A stretch of DNA of 64,000 nt, from assembly GCA_016858145.1 (NCBI GenBank), contig JAEHOE010000241.1, forward strand, positions 1 through 64,000, given 5' to 3'. Positions within the stretch are counted from its first letter, which is position 1. Each line of letters opens with the position of its first letter. This document shows, one piece after another, positions 13,101 to 20,809 of this stretch. The DNA comes from Edaphochlamys debaryana. Lineage: Eukaryota > Chlorophyta > Chlorophyceae > Chlamydomonadales. The notes under the pieces were generated by a model. The model was not told the origin of the DNA. It worked only from the letters and a program-made list of their open reading frames with translations, and searched no databases. The translations under genes were made by a program, and so were the position numbers.

Positions 13101-16100
13101 ATGGCTTGGCCTCACCTCCTTCTACCGTGCCTGGATCTTCGAGTACAGCAAGAAGGCTGCACCCATGATCCGGCTCCTGCGGAAAGACGCGCCGTGGGAG
13201 TGGGGCCCCGAGCAACAACGCAGCTTCGAGGAGCTGCGACGAGCCCTCACCTGTTGGCCCATCTTACGCAGTCCCACGTTCAAGGAAGGCATGCCGTTCA
13301 TTCTGGCCACCGACTACTCAGCCGAGGCCATGTCCGCCATCCTTCAGCAACGGGACCCCAAGAACGGCAAGCTGTACGTGATCCAGTACGCTTCAAGGCG
13401 CTGCTCCCCCACTGAGGCAAAGATGGCTTCAGGGGAGGGAGAGGTGCTGGCAGCGTGCTGGGCCATGCGACACTTCCGACCCTACCTGCTGAATGCTCCC
13501 GACCCCTTCATCCTGGTCAGCGACAGTCTATGCCTGCGCTACGTGATGGGGCCCGGAGCATCTGGACAAGAACCGCTGTCGTCCCGCCTCACACGCCTCG
13601 CCATCAAGATGAGTCAGTTCCGGTTCAAGGTGGAGTTCTCGCCTGGATCCAAACACCGGAACGCGGACGGGCTAAGCCGCATGGCCGATATGATGGGGGA
13701 GCACAACGACGCCCCCCCCGACCGGCCCATTACGCCTGGAGCCCCGCCGCCTGGCTCCGATTCCGACGAGGACGTGTGGACCACGGAGATTTACAGCTCT
13801 CCCTTCGCCGTCACCCGCCTAGCGGCCGAGCTGTGGCCCACCACGGACGTGGAGGTTTACTCCGCCCTTGTGTGGCCCCAACCCGGGCAAGAGCGCGTGA
13901 CTGAATACCCAACCACACATCCACGGACTACACGCCGACCTGGCGGTATGGCTTGGGACGTGGTATGGCTGCCTGAGCCACCACAGCCCCGCCGCACCTC
14001 CGCCGCAGCCGATCGGTCCGTAAACGCCTTCATGGTGGATGCTACACCCGTCACCGGCATCATTCCCCCCCGGCCACGCCGCGTGCGCTTCGCACCCAAC
14101 GGAACAACCCTTGCGCTCTCACCGTCGCAAGCAGCCGGGGAGAATGCTGACCCCAGTGGAGAGGTAGGGCCCAGCGCCCCACCTGCGCCGCCGCTACCGC
14201 GTCCGCAGACCGCAGTCAACGACGGCGCTGGACCGTCTGGGTCACAACCCAACCCTGGGCCCTTGACGGAAGCTACTGCGGCCCTGGCACTCTCGGACAG
14301 CGACACCGTCACTCCCTCGGAGGCCACCTCTGACAGCGACTCCCCAGCCACCGAGGATCAACCCATGCCCCCTCCACACCTCAACAGCCCGCCTGAAGCC
14401 ACCCTCCGCCTCTCCTCTCGCCCGCGACGCTTCAACTCCCTTCTGGCGGATTTCGAGGAGACCGAGCGAGTACGGCAGGTAGTTGAGGATGCGGATCCTG
14501 ATCCAGGGCTGACCTGCGTGGTGTGCATGAAACCCAAGCCATGTCACAACATGCTGATCTGCGATGCCACCGGCTGCGATAAGGGCTGGCACACTACCTG
14601 CCTCCGTCCCCCTCTTCCCCGTGTACCCCCAGGCACATGGCAATGCCCAATGCATGCAGGAGATTGGCCTGCGCGTTACAAGGACGTTGCCCGTCGCCTC
14701 GCCAACGACCCTGCGGACTCGCCCATGGACCTGGTCTCCACGGACAGCGAGGCAGACGGAGCCGCCCAGCCCCAACCGCCAACGGAGCCGGCCGCATCAC
14801 AGCCGCCCATCGAGTACGACTCCTCCGACCTCAGGCAATTCTCCTCTGACGAGGCAGAAGAGCTAGACGAGCGAGACGACATTATCAACGGGCGGCGGCA
14901 ACGCCCCGTGTGGGAAGACACCGCCCTCATCAACTTCCTACGTACCGAACGACTCATCGTGGACCCCTCAACGCTTCGTGCCTCCGACCCCTTGACTATT
15001 GCCGAAGAAGTCCGGCGTGTCAAGGCCCGCAGCGCCCTCTACGCCTATCAGGAGGGCAAACTGTACCGCTTGCCCACCGACCCGACACAAGCACCCCGTG
15101 TCGTGCCCCCTCCAGGCGAACGAGAGCTGCTGACCCGTCAACTTCATGAGTCCGGCTCCCGACCCTCGGTCAAGGAGTCTGAAAAGGACCCAGACTACAC
15201 CCCTGAGCGATCCGACACCTCCGATGACGAGCCTCCCGAGCAGCTGGAGCGATCTCCAAGCAACAGCCCTTCGCCCAAGGAGCCGTCACAACCCAAGCGC
15301 CCCGCAAGCGTGTGGCAGGACGAGCCAGTGATCGAATACGTCAAGACAGGCAAGCTCAAGGTGTCGTACGAGCTGCTCGACGAACGCGACCCCCTCAAGC
15401 TATCCAGGGAAGTGCAAAGGGTACGAAAACGAGCCAAGCACTACTCCTGGGACGCCAATCAACAACAACTGATGCGTCACAGCAAGGGAGGGCCGCGAGT
15501 GGTGCCACCACCCGACCAGTGCCTGCGCATTACCCAAGAGCTACATGCCCTCGGACACCTGGGGGTCGACAAGACCCTCAGCCTCGTGGCATCACGCTAT
15601 TGGTTCGAGCGCATGCGCCCCATCTGCAGAGAGGTCGTGGCGGCATGCACCGATTGCAACGCCCAGCGTCAACTGCTCCTTCGCCGCACTGTGCTGCGCC
15701 CCTTGCCCAACTCCCCCTTCAACTACCGTCTACATGCGGACCTACAAGGCAAATTTCGGCGCACCCCCAGCGGCAACGTCTACTTGTTGGTAATCATCGA
15801 CGCCTTCACCAAGTGGCCTGAGGCCATCCCCATTCCCAACAAGCAGCCAACCACCGTGTTCCGTGCCCTGCACGACACGTGGTTTGCCCGTTACGGCGTG
15901 CCCACGGAGATGGTAACTGACCGCGGCATGGAATTCGCCGGCGCCTTCCACTCTGGACTACGCACCTACCACATCACCCATCGCCGCACAGCCGCCTACG
16001 CCCCTCAGGGCAACGGTCTGGTCGAAAACATGGGCGGCACCATAGTCAACCAGCTACGCACCCTGGCCGCCTCGGAGGATCGATGGGATGAGGTATGCCA

Positions 16101-17214
16101 GCGAGCGCTTTGGGCCTATCGTGCAGCTATCCACCACTCCACCCGCGTGTCTCCCGCCCTGGCCATGTTCGGGCGAGAGCTGCGCCTCCGTGGCGACCTC
16201 CCCGAGCCGCCAACTGAGGCTCCCGACATCCACCCCGAGGAGATCGCCATCGACTGGCGGCCCGAGGACTTCGACAACCTGAGAGCCAGGAAGGAGGCGA
16301 TGGACACCACCGCCGAGGTCATCTTCACCAATAACGACAAGGCCAAGGCTAGGCAGAAGGCGAAGTACGAGGCTAGGTATCATCAAACCAAGGGGCGAAG
16401 CAAGGCGCTAAAGGCCGGCGGACGACGTGAACCGGCCCGAGCTGACGTGGAAGACCGTGAAGAGCCAACCCCAATGGCAGAGGACAAGCCAGCGGAGGCT
16501 CCTACTACGGCGACGTCCAGCCCACTCTGCTTCAACCCCCTGGTCCCACCTGGTGAGCCTCCCGTGCAGCCCCCTGGCGCTACGTCCAGCGCCCCGCCAA
16601 CGGCGCCACCAACGCAGGCGCCCCCGTCCAACAAGGCCGCTAGCCCAGCACCGCCGCCTGCTCCCTTGACACCGGCACCTGAGGCCAGCGGGAACGGGAC
16701 ATGGACAGTCAACGACGAGCAACTGCCTGGTCTGCCCCCTCTGCAACCTGGCGAGTTCTGCTACATGCGCAAGGAGAAACGTCGCAAGATGCAGAAGAAG
16801 GTGGAGGGCCCCTACAAGTACTGCTACTACACCCCTCAAGGCAGTTACGCGGTGGTGGAGGGGGCCGACGGCAAGCGTTTCGCCGTGGCCACCCACCGCC
16901 TCCTCGTCAACCCCTCACATGCCAAGGGCGCCAAGCGCAGCGCGCTCCCGGCTACAGCTACCCCACCGTTTACCTCACCGACAGTGCTGGAGCAAGCTGG
17001 CGCAGCTGCCCCAAGGAAGGCCGCAACAGCAAAGGTGAAGCCCGCGATGGCGCCAACGCCCGAGGTGCTCCCCTCCGCTGTCGCGCAAGGCTCCAGCCAG
17101 GCAGCAACGACAGCTCAGGCTCCCCCTCCACGGCCGCGGAGCGCCCTCAAGCGCCACAAGCGGCCGCACAAACTTCCCGCAGGCGACGAATCGCCGGGGA
17201 TGGAGGAAGCCTAA
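4054..17214 (+). CDS. Giant Pol polyprotein (retropepsin, RT, RNase H, PHD, integrase)
   Basis: One open frame of 4,386 codons. It opens with the C-terminal half of the first retropepsin. Residues about 130-2,120 hold repeated helical modules separated by Pro/Ser-rich linkers. A second retropepsin-like domain is at about 2,440-2,555 (VVDSAARIS, Asp 2461; then LILGLDWL). Reverse transcriptase starts near 2,737, with the catalytic WVDDS at 2,934-2,938. RNase H is at about 3,082-3,209 (ATDYS start, GSKHRNADGLSR end). A PHD finger is at about 3,486-3,534. Integrase has an HALGH...CTDC zinc motif (His 3831 and 3835; Cys 3865 and 3868) and a catalytic triad Asp 3896, Asp 3956, Glu 3991 with 34 residues between the last two. 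A GPY/F-like segment (VEGPYKYCYY) is near 4,250, followed by a Pro/Ala-rich tail. The first Met is arbitrary, because translation should enter from the protease ORF upstream. The intact 13-kb frame suggests recent activity. Confidence 0.92.
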   Translation: MGYEVLLGCDYLDAAQADISYKRQVLEYTNDRGTRSTLPIDFMSTPVAPVLAWETASSDYSDSEIFMVDVAGPSTTPSPPPPPSAPADAAASASSSLSASLAQLRRAHIRATMTRLPKDDASAKLTMTRVALGAAARKNSSIRAAENAARKLLCEAVTHLAAAKACRLDRDESAFQAWTMAGSTYYDWGEWLKDLNATGCGTDERAPSGVPETTTPAPPLWDFEAEAIHRFMYRGDVVLTRPGDVPRPEPRECDGCKLWAAQAVKDYLNQVAPSSPSPPPTAPAEPPSSPLAPEAELELEVRRLLQRAERLEAAGAESARRHEADLQQLRLQTAQAFLPRVKEAAAQVFLVATRGSLEAASRGSCEITPEETRSAAEALGLTPSALDGSTDTALMGRARFRLPLDLSGLDERVIEASQLINAEVEQLANWACLVLRAYPQLRASDRITAHAAPLASSAPLPSPLPLLSTAPAPTAPLVAEFPAPEAPGKQSATSPKTAAPPSPGGEAADRLASPSSDKEPPPPRVRKLPPDPVTDPEQYREFKIGWLQQHVHENMMNASICEPMSTFLAIQEMLVSCGMRNMAARAKMNQAGIYLRAAYQLCSTVDDIIATNRYEVEASYSLGGWNFCPDRERWMARANAEGCGTDFYNPGSPSEPSYPTAVAVLKEHEVKYLLTRLSSPTPGFPAPRVPWAPLSPAPASPTPDLKAGAQHHWKQQGKGKGNTWKQARKHKTGYAGGAGIMMMTDGTTPSFLIPDQQGPWTRKYLLPALGSDLKWTDSEAEQLRHHLAFAARTDSTARRGLNVARSHFHRILAELSDARACWRRSRDSVRRAWDCAGYKHFPEFSDWLKAVKSTGCGLGPCCPWIPGDSEACWPQGQLTSSQLLDLSALMYGALDDLTTEEGELWSAQGSRGDAGVAMMTEKPAYSPPSDTPPLPLDPSATRVEPEAWDLPEPLSAPDHDALDAALNAKLNSGRPWHTCAGSAHIVRCLANAAHHDSIGRQEENKARAHLHAACAALTASTARHQRAQHWVEKAWEQGGQNFYPAATNWHAAVQASGCGLGPCRPWVPNDAECCRPKHPLSPAQVALLTAFVQQPSPSPSTSSPEPLAGSNRSALKRPNPTLAGHVDHWAALRERPVSPPPEGHPSGTFWAGLQPEPTDINAHVWFVNYSDSRLDPSHRLTPSDWSRMETTLNAACEFAHTSARTRRAAELLMVDASTQLALAKELKLEARRLLDQAWVVAGHKVCADRAYWYQKVTEPGLASPGVPPWIHGEDAIPDGPIAKLNSRQRWELHQCIDFAGYGKGRREETPVDPRRTTPPAADVSMLSSAPGSPSSQSLGQSFFDIDFPWREMSELERLLHTPPPSPPSQGPDTSAPGPLSTSTPPQPPAAPNHGPPSLEAEITDDELDRLLSDSSLSDAPPLPTKWFEEPVPHDLATLPVAGRSLEQHKEYMQNITCAVIDSHVARLDPGMTWTPQQDHEIATCLVLAANDCESARWLRQSDPLAGTQPSPHANTASKLHRRAERLVHRAWQRGARSVYPKLESWRGAVNKVGCGLGAQRPWRHNYSPGPSGAAPLPRQAFRLRDLAGMFEPEGPWGTPPWVPVTQDTGVMTLTDAAPASPRPAHTVQAPVIPALESWFASLSPRLTPLQVPGEDVPTHANACGIGATKPSPSPAEQAAPGSLAVARDWPNPRHDEPSLAPSPVDSTNTEEILEGLCMLGSQTAPPPQDSEGEAPDIDMGSPLAPLQAGDAHQLRRLACRFAHAAADECTIGFDLGLTPPFNETASSRRHREGHADYHLQRGNAIWDVALQLRDIVNQPFMVKLACSRTNQAEPCETGPWTPASSTVPPLVDSSPGCCMMTSDTPAQPVSVTSPPASPEAQQDWKLLQTLVLQAAEAEAWCGLLDIPPSARETPSQAVARQNEMQARQAIAVRARAAAEDAFAVILNRRRWAMEKAVRSAPAASSKRRVETALITPPHGRCIETSANPTPSIQDRTNQASLLPGPVLPCLQDDIVASPAAAPLANGSAWIDNYLRDRLDWEIVSRAVRRAAESEALYRVLGYEDTSHLSEDQLRYRQVAITGHKRVADGARATARHVLEGLSARLPHLATQPAMLGGTLIPVTLTPVSPVGAASVENVVTSPPPTFNAPTAAAEACPSSTELAESEVAIALLHLADGATSPGTAPADVSMMQPPPSDQDWTERTRSETNPLTQPLTESPVDSADDSTTAPRTRSTHQYPVDDSYLWAPYSSSSGTSPSLRDSQRPGAPWASETATTIRHPSGFSRPRPTPFAQMPGVVTSSHLVARWQELRARGPVGTPQFPSAPTSTSSPAVYGPEPRPPPVVTEHAEPAVSPQPEPEEGRRKVRRSARQQEAPAAGVSSLDSGAPKAGVPWPRIASSRLPPDDLDPLFRQMQLRDWLAAASKPMARGTAPERDAWHAVPNVWVGFSTLETGARWPAVVDSAARISVVTLSTLRRLSHTNPVVPVQRPLNNASGQPIDVVGKTVLTVILPDRSTEVEVYVARRLASELILGLDWLHAVRACIDLDQHLLHYTSSQEQRCHVELWSESHSRASRPDICMMGGDGAAVHALTTGFGPEPDVETGPPPPEPGPPRERDRRRFPSSGDEPTVVQRPLEPPPYSEIELLTPAEHVARARLFAEQTIALRAQKHPDEELAQHLAACVNPNLSREQWEKAYGLLYKHFDLFARNSLELGRTTWQSLTVDTGDSPPIFVPPHRMSYQDRQVCNEAIQELLQSGIIEPAESPWSSPVFVVRNSSGKPRLVVDLRRINAVLRPVRFPIGVLREVLDRVIPPPGEQRFASTLDCRMGFYAIPIDDPASRDRVAFHTTSGCWRFKRMPMGLASSPAIWCQLMQKALGPVLLGGVSRVPAPKEAPARLDTTADPHPSSGPYRRRNPNGPDSAPAFKDPEDRCVTTWVDDSLALSKDFDTHLRDLERVFDLLRLSGVKLSSTKGRYFQRQLRWLGFSIDFEKGTATMDPKHMATISAFPAPRTRRHVASWLGLTSFYRAWIFEYSKKAAPMIRLLRKDAPWEWGPEQQRSFEELRRALTCWPILRSPTFKEGMPFILATDYSAEAMSAILQQRDPKNGKLYVIQYASRRCSPTEAKMASGEGEVLAACWAMRHFRPYLLNAPDPFILVSDSLCLRYVMGPGASGQEPLSSRLTRLAIKMSQFRFKVEFSPGSKHRNADGLSRMADMMGEHNDAPPDRPITPGAPPPGSDSDEDVWTTEIYSSPFAVTRLAAELWPTTDVEVYSALVWPQPGQERVTEYPTTHPRTTRRPGGMAWDVVWLPEPPQPRRTSAAADRSVNAFMVDATPVTGIIPPRPRRVRFAPNGTTLALSPSQAAGENADPSGEVGPSAPPAPPLPRPQTAVNDGAGPSGSQPNPGPLTEATAALALSDSDTVTPSEATSDSDSPATEDQPMPPPHLNSPPEATLRLSSRPRRFNSLLADFEETERVRQVVEDADPDPGLTCVVCMKPKPCHNMLICDATGCDKGWHTTCLRPPLPRVPPGTWQCPMHAGDWPARYKDVARRLANDPADSPMDLVSTDSEADGAAQPQPPTEPAASQPPIEYDSSDLRQFSSDEAEELDERDDIINGRRQRPVWEDTALINFLRTERLIVDPSTLRASDPLTIAEEVRRVKARSALYAYQEGKLYRLPTDPTQAPRVVPPPGERELLTRQLHESGSRPSVKESEKDPDYTPERSDTSDDEPPEQLERSPSNSPSPKEPSQPKRPASVWQDEPVIEYVKTGKLKVSYELLDERDPLKLSREVQRVRKRAKHYSWDANQQQLMRHSKGGPRVVPPPDQCLRITQELHALGHLGVDKTLSLVASRYWFERMRPICREVVAACTDCNAQRQLLLRRTVLRPLPNSPFNYRLHADLQGKFRRTPSGNVYLLVIIDAFTKWPEAIPIPNKQPTTVFRALHDTWFARYGVPTEMVTDRGMEFAGAFHSGLRTYHITHRRTAAYAPQGNGLVENMGGTIVNQLRTLAASEDRWDEVCQRALWAYRAAIHHSTRVSPALAMFGRELRLRGDLPEPPTEAPDIHPEEIAIDWRPEDFDNLRARKEAMDTTAEVIFTNNDKAKARQKAKYEARYHQTKGRSKALKAGGRREPARADVEDREEPTPMAEDKPAEAPTTATSSPLCFNPLVPPGEPPVQPPGATSSAPPTAPPTQAPPSNKAASPAPPPAPLTPAPEASGNGTWTVNDEQLPGLPPLQPGEFCYMRKEKRRKMQKKVEGPYKYCYYTPQGSYAVVEGADGKRFAVATHRLLVNPSHAKGAKRSALPATATPPFTSPTVLEQAGAAAPRKAATAKVKPAMAPTPEVLPSAVAQGSSQAATTAQAPPPRPRSALKRHKRPHKLPAGDESPGMEEA
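4434..10395 (+). repeat. Repeated Trp/Cys helical module inside the polyprotein
   Basis: A divergent protein module recurs inside the pol ORF. Clear copies are at about 4,434-4,680, 5,750-6,005, 6,376-6,680, 6,979-7,290, 7,590-7,890 and 8,463-8,752. Weaker helical copies are at about 9,285-9,580, 9,692-9,930 and 10,165-10,395. Each has an Ala/Arg-rich helix, then AW..(G/A)G...(Y/F)P....W..AV...GCG, best seen as GCGLGPCCPW and GCGLGPCRPW in copies 3 and 4. Copy 5 has lost the GCG. The module is about 90-105 residues, with linkers of 40-300 residues. I do not recognise it as any known gag, protease or host domain. Confidence 0.75.
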
Positions 17215-18910
17215 GCCGGCCTGCAGGGAATGAGGCGAGGCTCATTCCCGTGAGCTTGCACCGCCAGAGATCCGCGGAAGGCCTAGCGGGCCGACGCCGC
17301 GAGGTCAAGGCGAACGCAAGCGCCGGAGAACAAGCGTCCCAGCAGATCTGGTTCTGCTGTAAGTAAGGTTATCGAGTTGCATGCTTAAGAGGCGAGGCCG
17401 GGTCGGCCGGCTGCCACCTAGGTGTTGCAAGCGCTGCAAGCGACTATACCAACACGGCCAAGACGACTACAACGACGCGTAACAAGTAAAGACTACCCTG
17501 GTGTGTACTGAGCGGGGCAGTTTGACCCTAACGAAGCAGGGCAGCTGAGCCAGGATAAGGTCGCCATGCGACCATGCACCTTGCAAAAACGGCCCCCCTT
17601 CTCCAGTTCAGACGGAGCTCTGAATATACTACACACCATCCTACCGTAAGGAGCCTATCCTCAAGCAGCCGCGACTTCCTCTCAACTGGCGCGCGCAGTC
17701 GAACCGGGGACGCGTCCGAATCCGCCTGGATACGCTTCGCCAACTCGCCATGTCGAGGAATAGCATACGACGAGGCCCGCTAGCTAGAGGGACCCGAGAC
17801 GCCGCGGAGCCGCTCGACACCGTCACCCCCCTGCCCCCTACTGGTGCCATCATTACCGAAGGACTGGACCACGGCAGTCAACGGCCGTCATGCGGGTGAG
17901 ACGGGAGCGGGCTCCAGCGCGCCTCCGCATCGCCTGTCGACCGAAGCTCGGCGATGCGCATCGCTGCTCGTGCAAGGGACCGGAGAAACCATCCTTCCGC
18001 GCGTTAACTGCCAGAGCGAATCAGCAGATTGAGCTCGGCCCTGCGAACCAATCCGGGGCCGCGGCCGCGCCGGGCTAATTTAAGACCGGCGACTGCCCCG
18101 TTTTGGTTAACAGGAAAAACAGCAACGCGCCCTCAGAGGCGCACAAAGGCAACCAGCACCCCCTTGAACGTGGACATAGCGGTCCACCAGGCAACACCGG
18201 CAAAAACGTCAACCTCCACCGCCCGCGCCCTCGCCGGTAAGTCGCGCCCTGGGATCGCTAGCCCTGCTGAATGCCCTTCTTGCTGACTGGCTCAGCCGGG
18301 TTACGGTCGGGGTTGCGACCGCGCGCGCGCGCCGTAGTCGATGAGGCATGGCAATTCCGCAAGTCGGGGTCACTCCGCGTCCCACGATGGCCCGGCTCGG
18401 CCTGAACTCAGCCTGCTGAGCCCCTGCCAAGGCCGACGTGCCGATGCTGACCGCTATTGCCTTCGCCGCCCTTCGTCGCCACCTCAGGACGGTTGGTAAA
18501 AGCCATCGCCAAGGAGCTAACACCGTCGTCGAGCCAAGCCGTCAGCACCGTCAAGGTCTACCGGCGTCAGAACGCAGTCTTCTGCCTGCGGCCAGCCCAC
18601 GTGCTCTCCCCTCAAGTGAGTAGTGGGGAAGGGCGGCGTACTCGAGCTGCCGCAGCAAGGCCCTGCGGGTTTTCCCCAACAGCAGCCTTGGACTGCAGAT
18701 GACCGGCTGCGCCCTCATCGACCGTGTTTCGTCACCTCCTCCTCCACCGCCTTCCGCCGCTTCCCCCTGTTGTGCCGCCTGCCAACAGACGCGAAGCGTG
18801 CTCAAGACCTTCGTCGCCAAGTCTTCATATCGTGTCCCCAAGACCAATGTGAGTGACTGGAGTTACGCTAAGGGCAAGAAGGGACCCACGAGCGTCCTGG
18901 CCGGGCCCGG
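17215..18910 (+). other. Retrotransposon spacer between pol and the coiled-coil ORF
   Basis: About 1.7 kb with no open frame I can defend. Only short ORFs occur and none has recognisable motifs. It may hold splice signals for a subgenomic RNA of the downstream ORF, but none could be singled out. Confidence 0.5.
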
Positions 18911-20809
18911 TTGCGTTGCATGCATGCAACACCGACCGATGCCGACCTTGACCGTGCGGCCAGCCCAGCGAGCCTTGGTCTCGGCCGTCCTGCTGGGGAA
19001 CCATGTCGGGACCCTACCACGCGTACCCATCAGCCATGCTCCAGCCAAGCGACCTCCCCGTTCCGGCCGCCCTTTCCCCTTGGCCGCCTCAGGCTCTACT
19101 CCCAGAGCGCCTCCGGCATCGGCAGCAAGGGCGTGGCGCCGCGCGCAGCGCGCCTCCCGTCCTGTACCAGCAGCCGAAGCCGAGCGTCCCGCCTGGTGAT
19201 CCGCTCCGGCTCGGGCAACCTGCTTAACGACCCCCAGACCGAGGCCCCGCGAGACCCCACGTTCAACCCGTACATGATCCGCCTCCAGAACAACCTCCCC
19301 CGCCTCAACCTGTACGACTCGCCCTGTGAGTCCCCTCACTACCGAGCCCCCGAGGTCAGCCGCATCCCTTCGAATCGACCACGGTCCCGCCAGGACGACC
19401 AGGGCCCCCAGCAGTTCGTCATCATGCCGGCCGTCCGCGTCACCATCGAGGCGCCTGGAATGTACATGAAACCGCGCCCATCGCCTGTCGCCGGTCCCAG
19501 CTACCCGCGCCGGGACGTCATGAGCAAGGGCGAGCTGGACCAGATGATGAGCGAGGCCACCATGCAGGCCCTGCTGGACTCCACCTCCGGCCCCGTCGTC
19601 GCGGGCCCGGTACAGCCGCCTCCCGCCTCGCCCCGGGACCTGGACCACCGCCAGGCGGTGCCCAGCCCCACGGGCGCGGGCAGGGTCGCGCGCTGGGACC
19701 AGATGTCCGAGTCCAGCAGCGACTCTGACCCCGAGGAGAGCCGCATGCGGGTGAGCTCGCCCACCTCCGTGCTGCGCCCCACGCCCAGCCAGGTGCCGTG
19801 GAGCGACGTATCGCCCGCCCTGCAGTTCCTCCGCAACTCGCCGACCGACTGGCGCCGGCAGGAGGGCGAGCCCGTCCGCTTCCGCCACGTACACGCGCTC
19901 GGCGACCGCCATCCCGCCTGGGTGCGCTTCCCGGGGTGGGTACCGCGCCGCTGTGGGACGGGCCGTGTTGCACCGTTCACGCTCAGTCGTCTTCTTCTAT
20001 CAACAATGCTACGTCAACCCTCTCTCTCTTCATCACTGACCTTCCGCCTCTCGCCGCTGCCCCGCCCACCACAGGAGGGCCAACCCGCGGTGGGCGCCCC
20101 GGGCCCGCTACTTCTAAGTGCAGCGCCCCAAGAGCCCTCCGCTGAGCCCTCCCCGGCCGCCGCTCAAGAACTGCTGTTCGACTTCTTCGGCAGCATCGAT
20201 TGCCCCGACTACACCTTCTGGTGCCGACAACCCTTCCTCGTCGACCCCAAGATCGTGGCCGCCGCGGGCACCCCCTACGGCTTTGGCCTGGCGGCGTCCT
20301 TCTGCATCCAGATGGCTGCCGCCTGGACCAAGACACGGGACGAGCTGCACGGTGAGCTGGATGCATCCAACCAGGTGCACCTGCAAGACCGCAGCGCCAT
20401 TGAGCGGCTAGAGCGGGCGGTTCAGGAGGCGGAGAGCGCGAAGGCCCAGATCTGGGAGATTAACTTGGAGCAACTACGGGACAGGACTAGCAGCTTAAAT
20501 GCGGCCGTACGCCAGCGCGATACGGCACAGGCCGAGGTGACCGTGCTGCGGCAGAACATAGGCGCCATTGCCTATGAGCTGGCCCTGCGCGAGCACGCCG
20601 AGGCCGAGCTGCGGGCGGAAATCCTGGCCCTGCGCCTGCAACTGTCTGACACCACCTCCGAGCTGGGCGCTTGCCAGGCCCGGGAGGAGGCGTCATCGGC
20701 GGCGCTAGCCCTGGCGTTTGAGGAGCGCAGCGCACTTGCGGAGCAGCTCGCCAACCTTGAAATGGCGGCAGCAGCCGCACTGCACTCGCCCTCGGCAGGG
20801 TCAGAGTAA
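18911..20809 (+). CDS. Additional retrotransposon ORF with C-terminal coiled coil
   Basis: A 632-codon sense-strand ORF downstream of pol. The first roughly 330 residues are Pro/Ser/Arg-rich and disordered-looking. A conserved-looking patch (LFDFFGSIDCPDYTFWCRQP) is near residue 420. The last roughly 160 residues form a long heptad-rich coiled coil with many Glu/Leu/Ala/Gln, ending at a TAA at 20,807-20,809. Bases 19,940-20,074 begin GTACCG and end CCACAG, and are 135 bp long, so they could be an in-frame intron that is optionally retained. No membrane helix or signal peptide is seen, so an envelope role is unlikely. A structural or accessory protein is my inference. The true start may be a later Met. 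Confidence 0.6.
   Translation: MRCMHATPTDADLDRAASPASLGLGRPAGEPCRDPTTRTHQPCSSQATSPFRPPFPLGRLRLYSQSASGIGSKGVAPRAARLPSCTSSRSRASRLVIRSGSGNLLNDPQTEAPRDPTFNPYMIRLQNNLPRLNLYDSPCESPHYRAPEVSRIPSNRPRSRQDDQGPQQFVIMPAVRVTIEAPGMYMKPRPSPVAGPSYPRRDVMSKGELDQMMSEATMQALLDSTSGPVVAGPVQPPPASPRDLDHRQAVPSPTGAGRVARWDQMSESSSDSDPEESRMRVSSPTSVLRPTPSQVPWSDVSPALQFLRNSPTDWRRQEGEPVRFRHVHALGDRHPAWVRFPGWVPRRCGTGRVAPFTLSRLLLSTMLRQPSLSSSLTFRLSPLPRPPQEGQPAVGAPGPLLLSAAPQEPSAEPSPAAAQELLFDFFGSIDCPDYTFWCRQPFLVDPKIVAAAGTPYGFGLAASFCIQMAAAWTKTRDELHGELDASNQVHLQDRSAIERLERAVQEAESAKAQIWEINLEQLRDRTSSLNAAVRQRDTAQAEVTVLRQNIGAIAYELALREHAEAELRAEILALRLQLSDTTSELGACQAREEASSAALALAFEERSALAEQLANLEMAAAAALHSPSAGSE

Noticed and set aside
16780..17214. 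Possible chromodomain at the integrase C-terminus
   Set aside because: The segment fits a GPY/F-type module; the aromatic cage pattern of a chromodomain was not seen.
18863..19912. 349-codon minus-strand ORF opposite the coiled-coil ORF
   Set aside because: His/Arg/Gly-rich shadow of a GC-rich coding strand with no motifs. Considered because CrREM1 is said to carry an antisense ORF, but no PHD or chromodomain is present in it.
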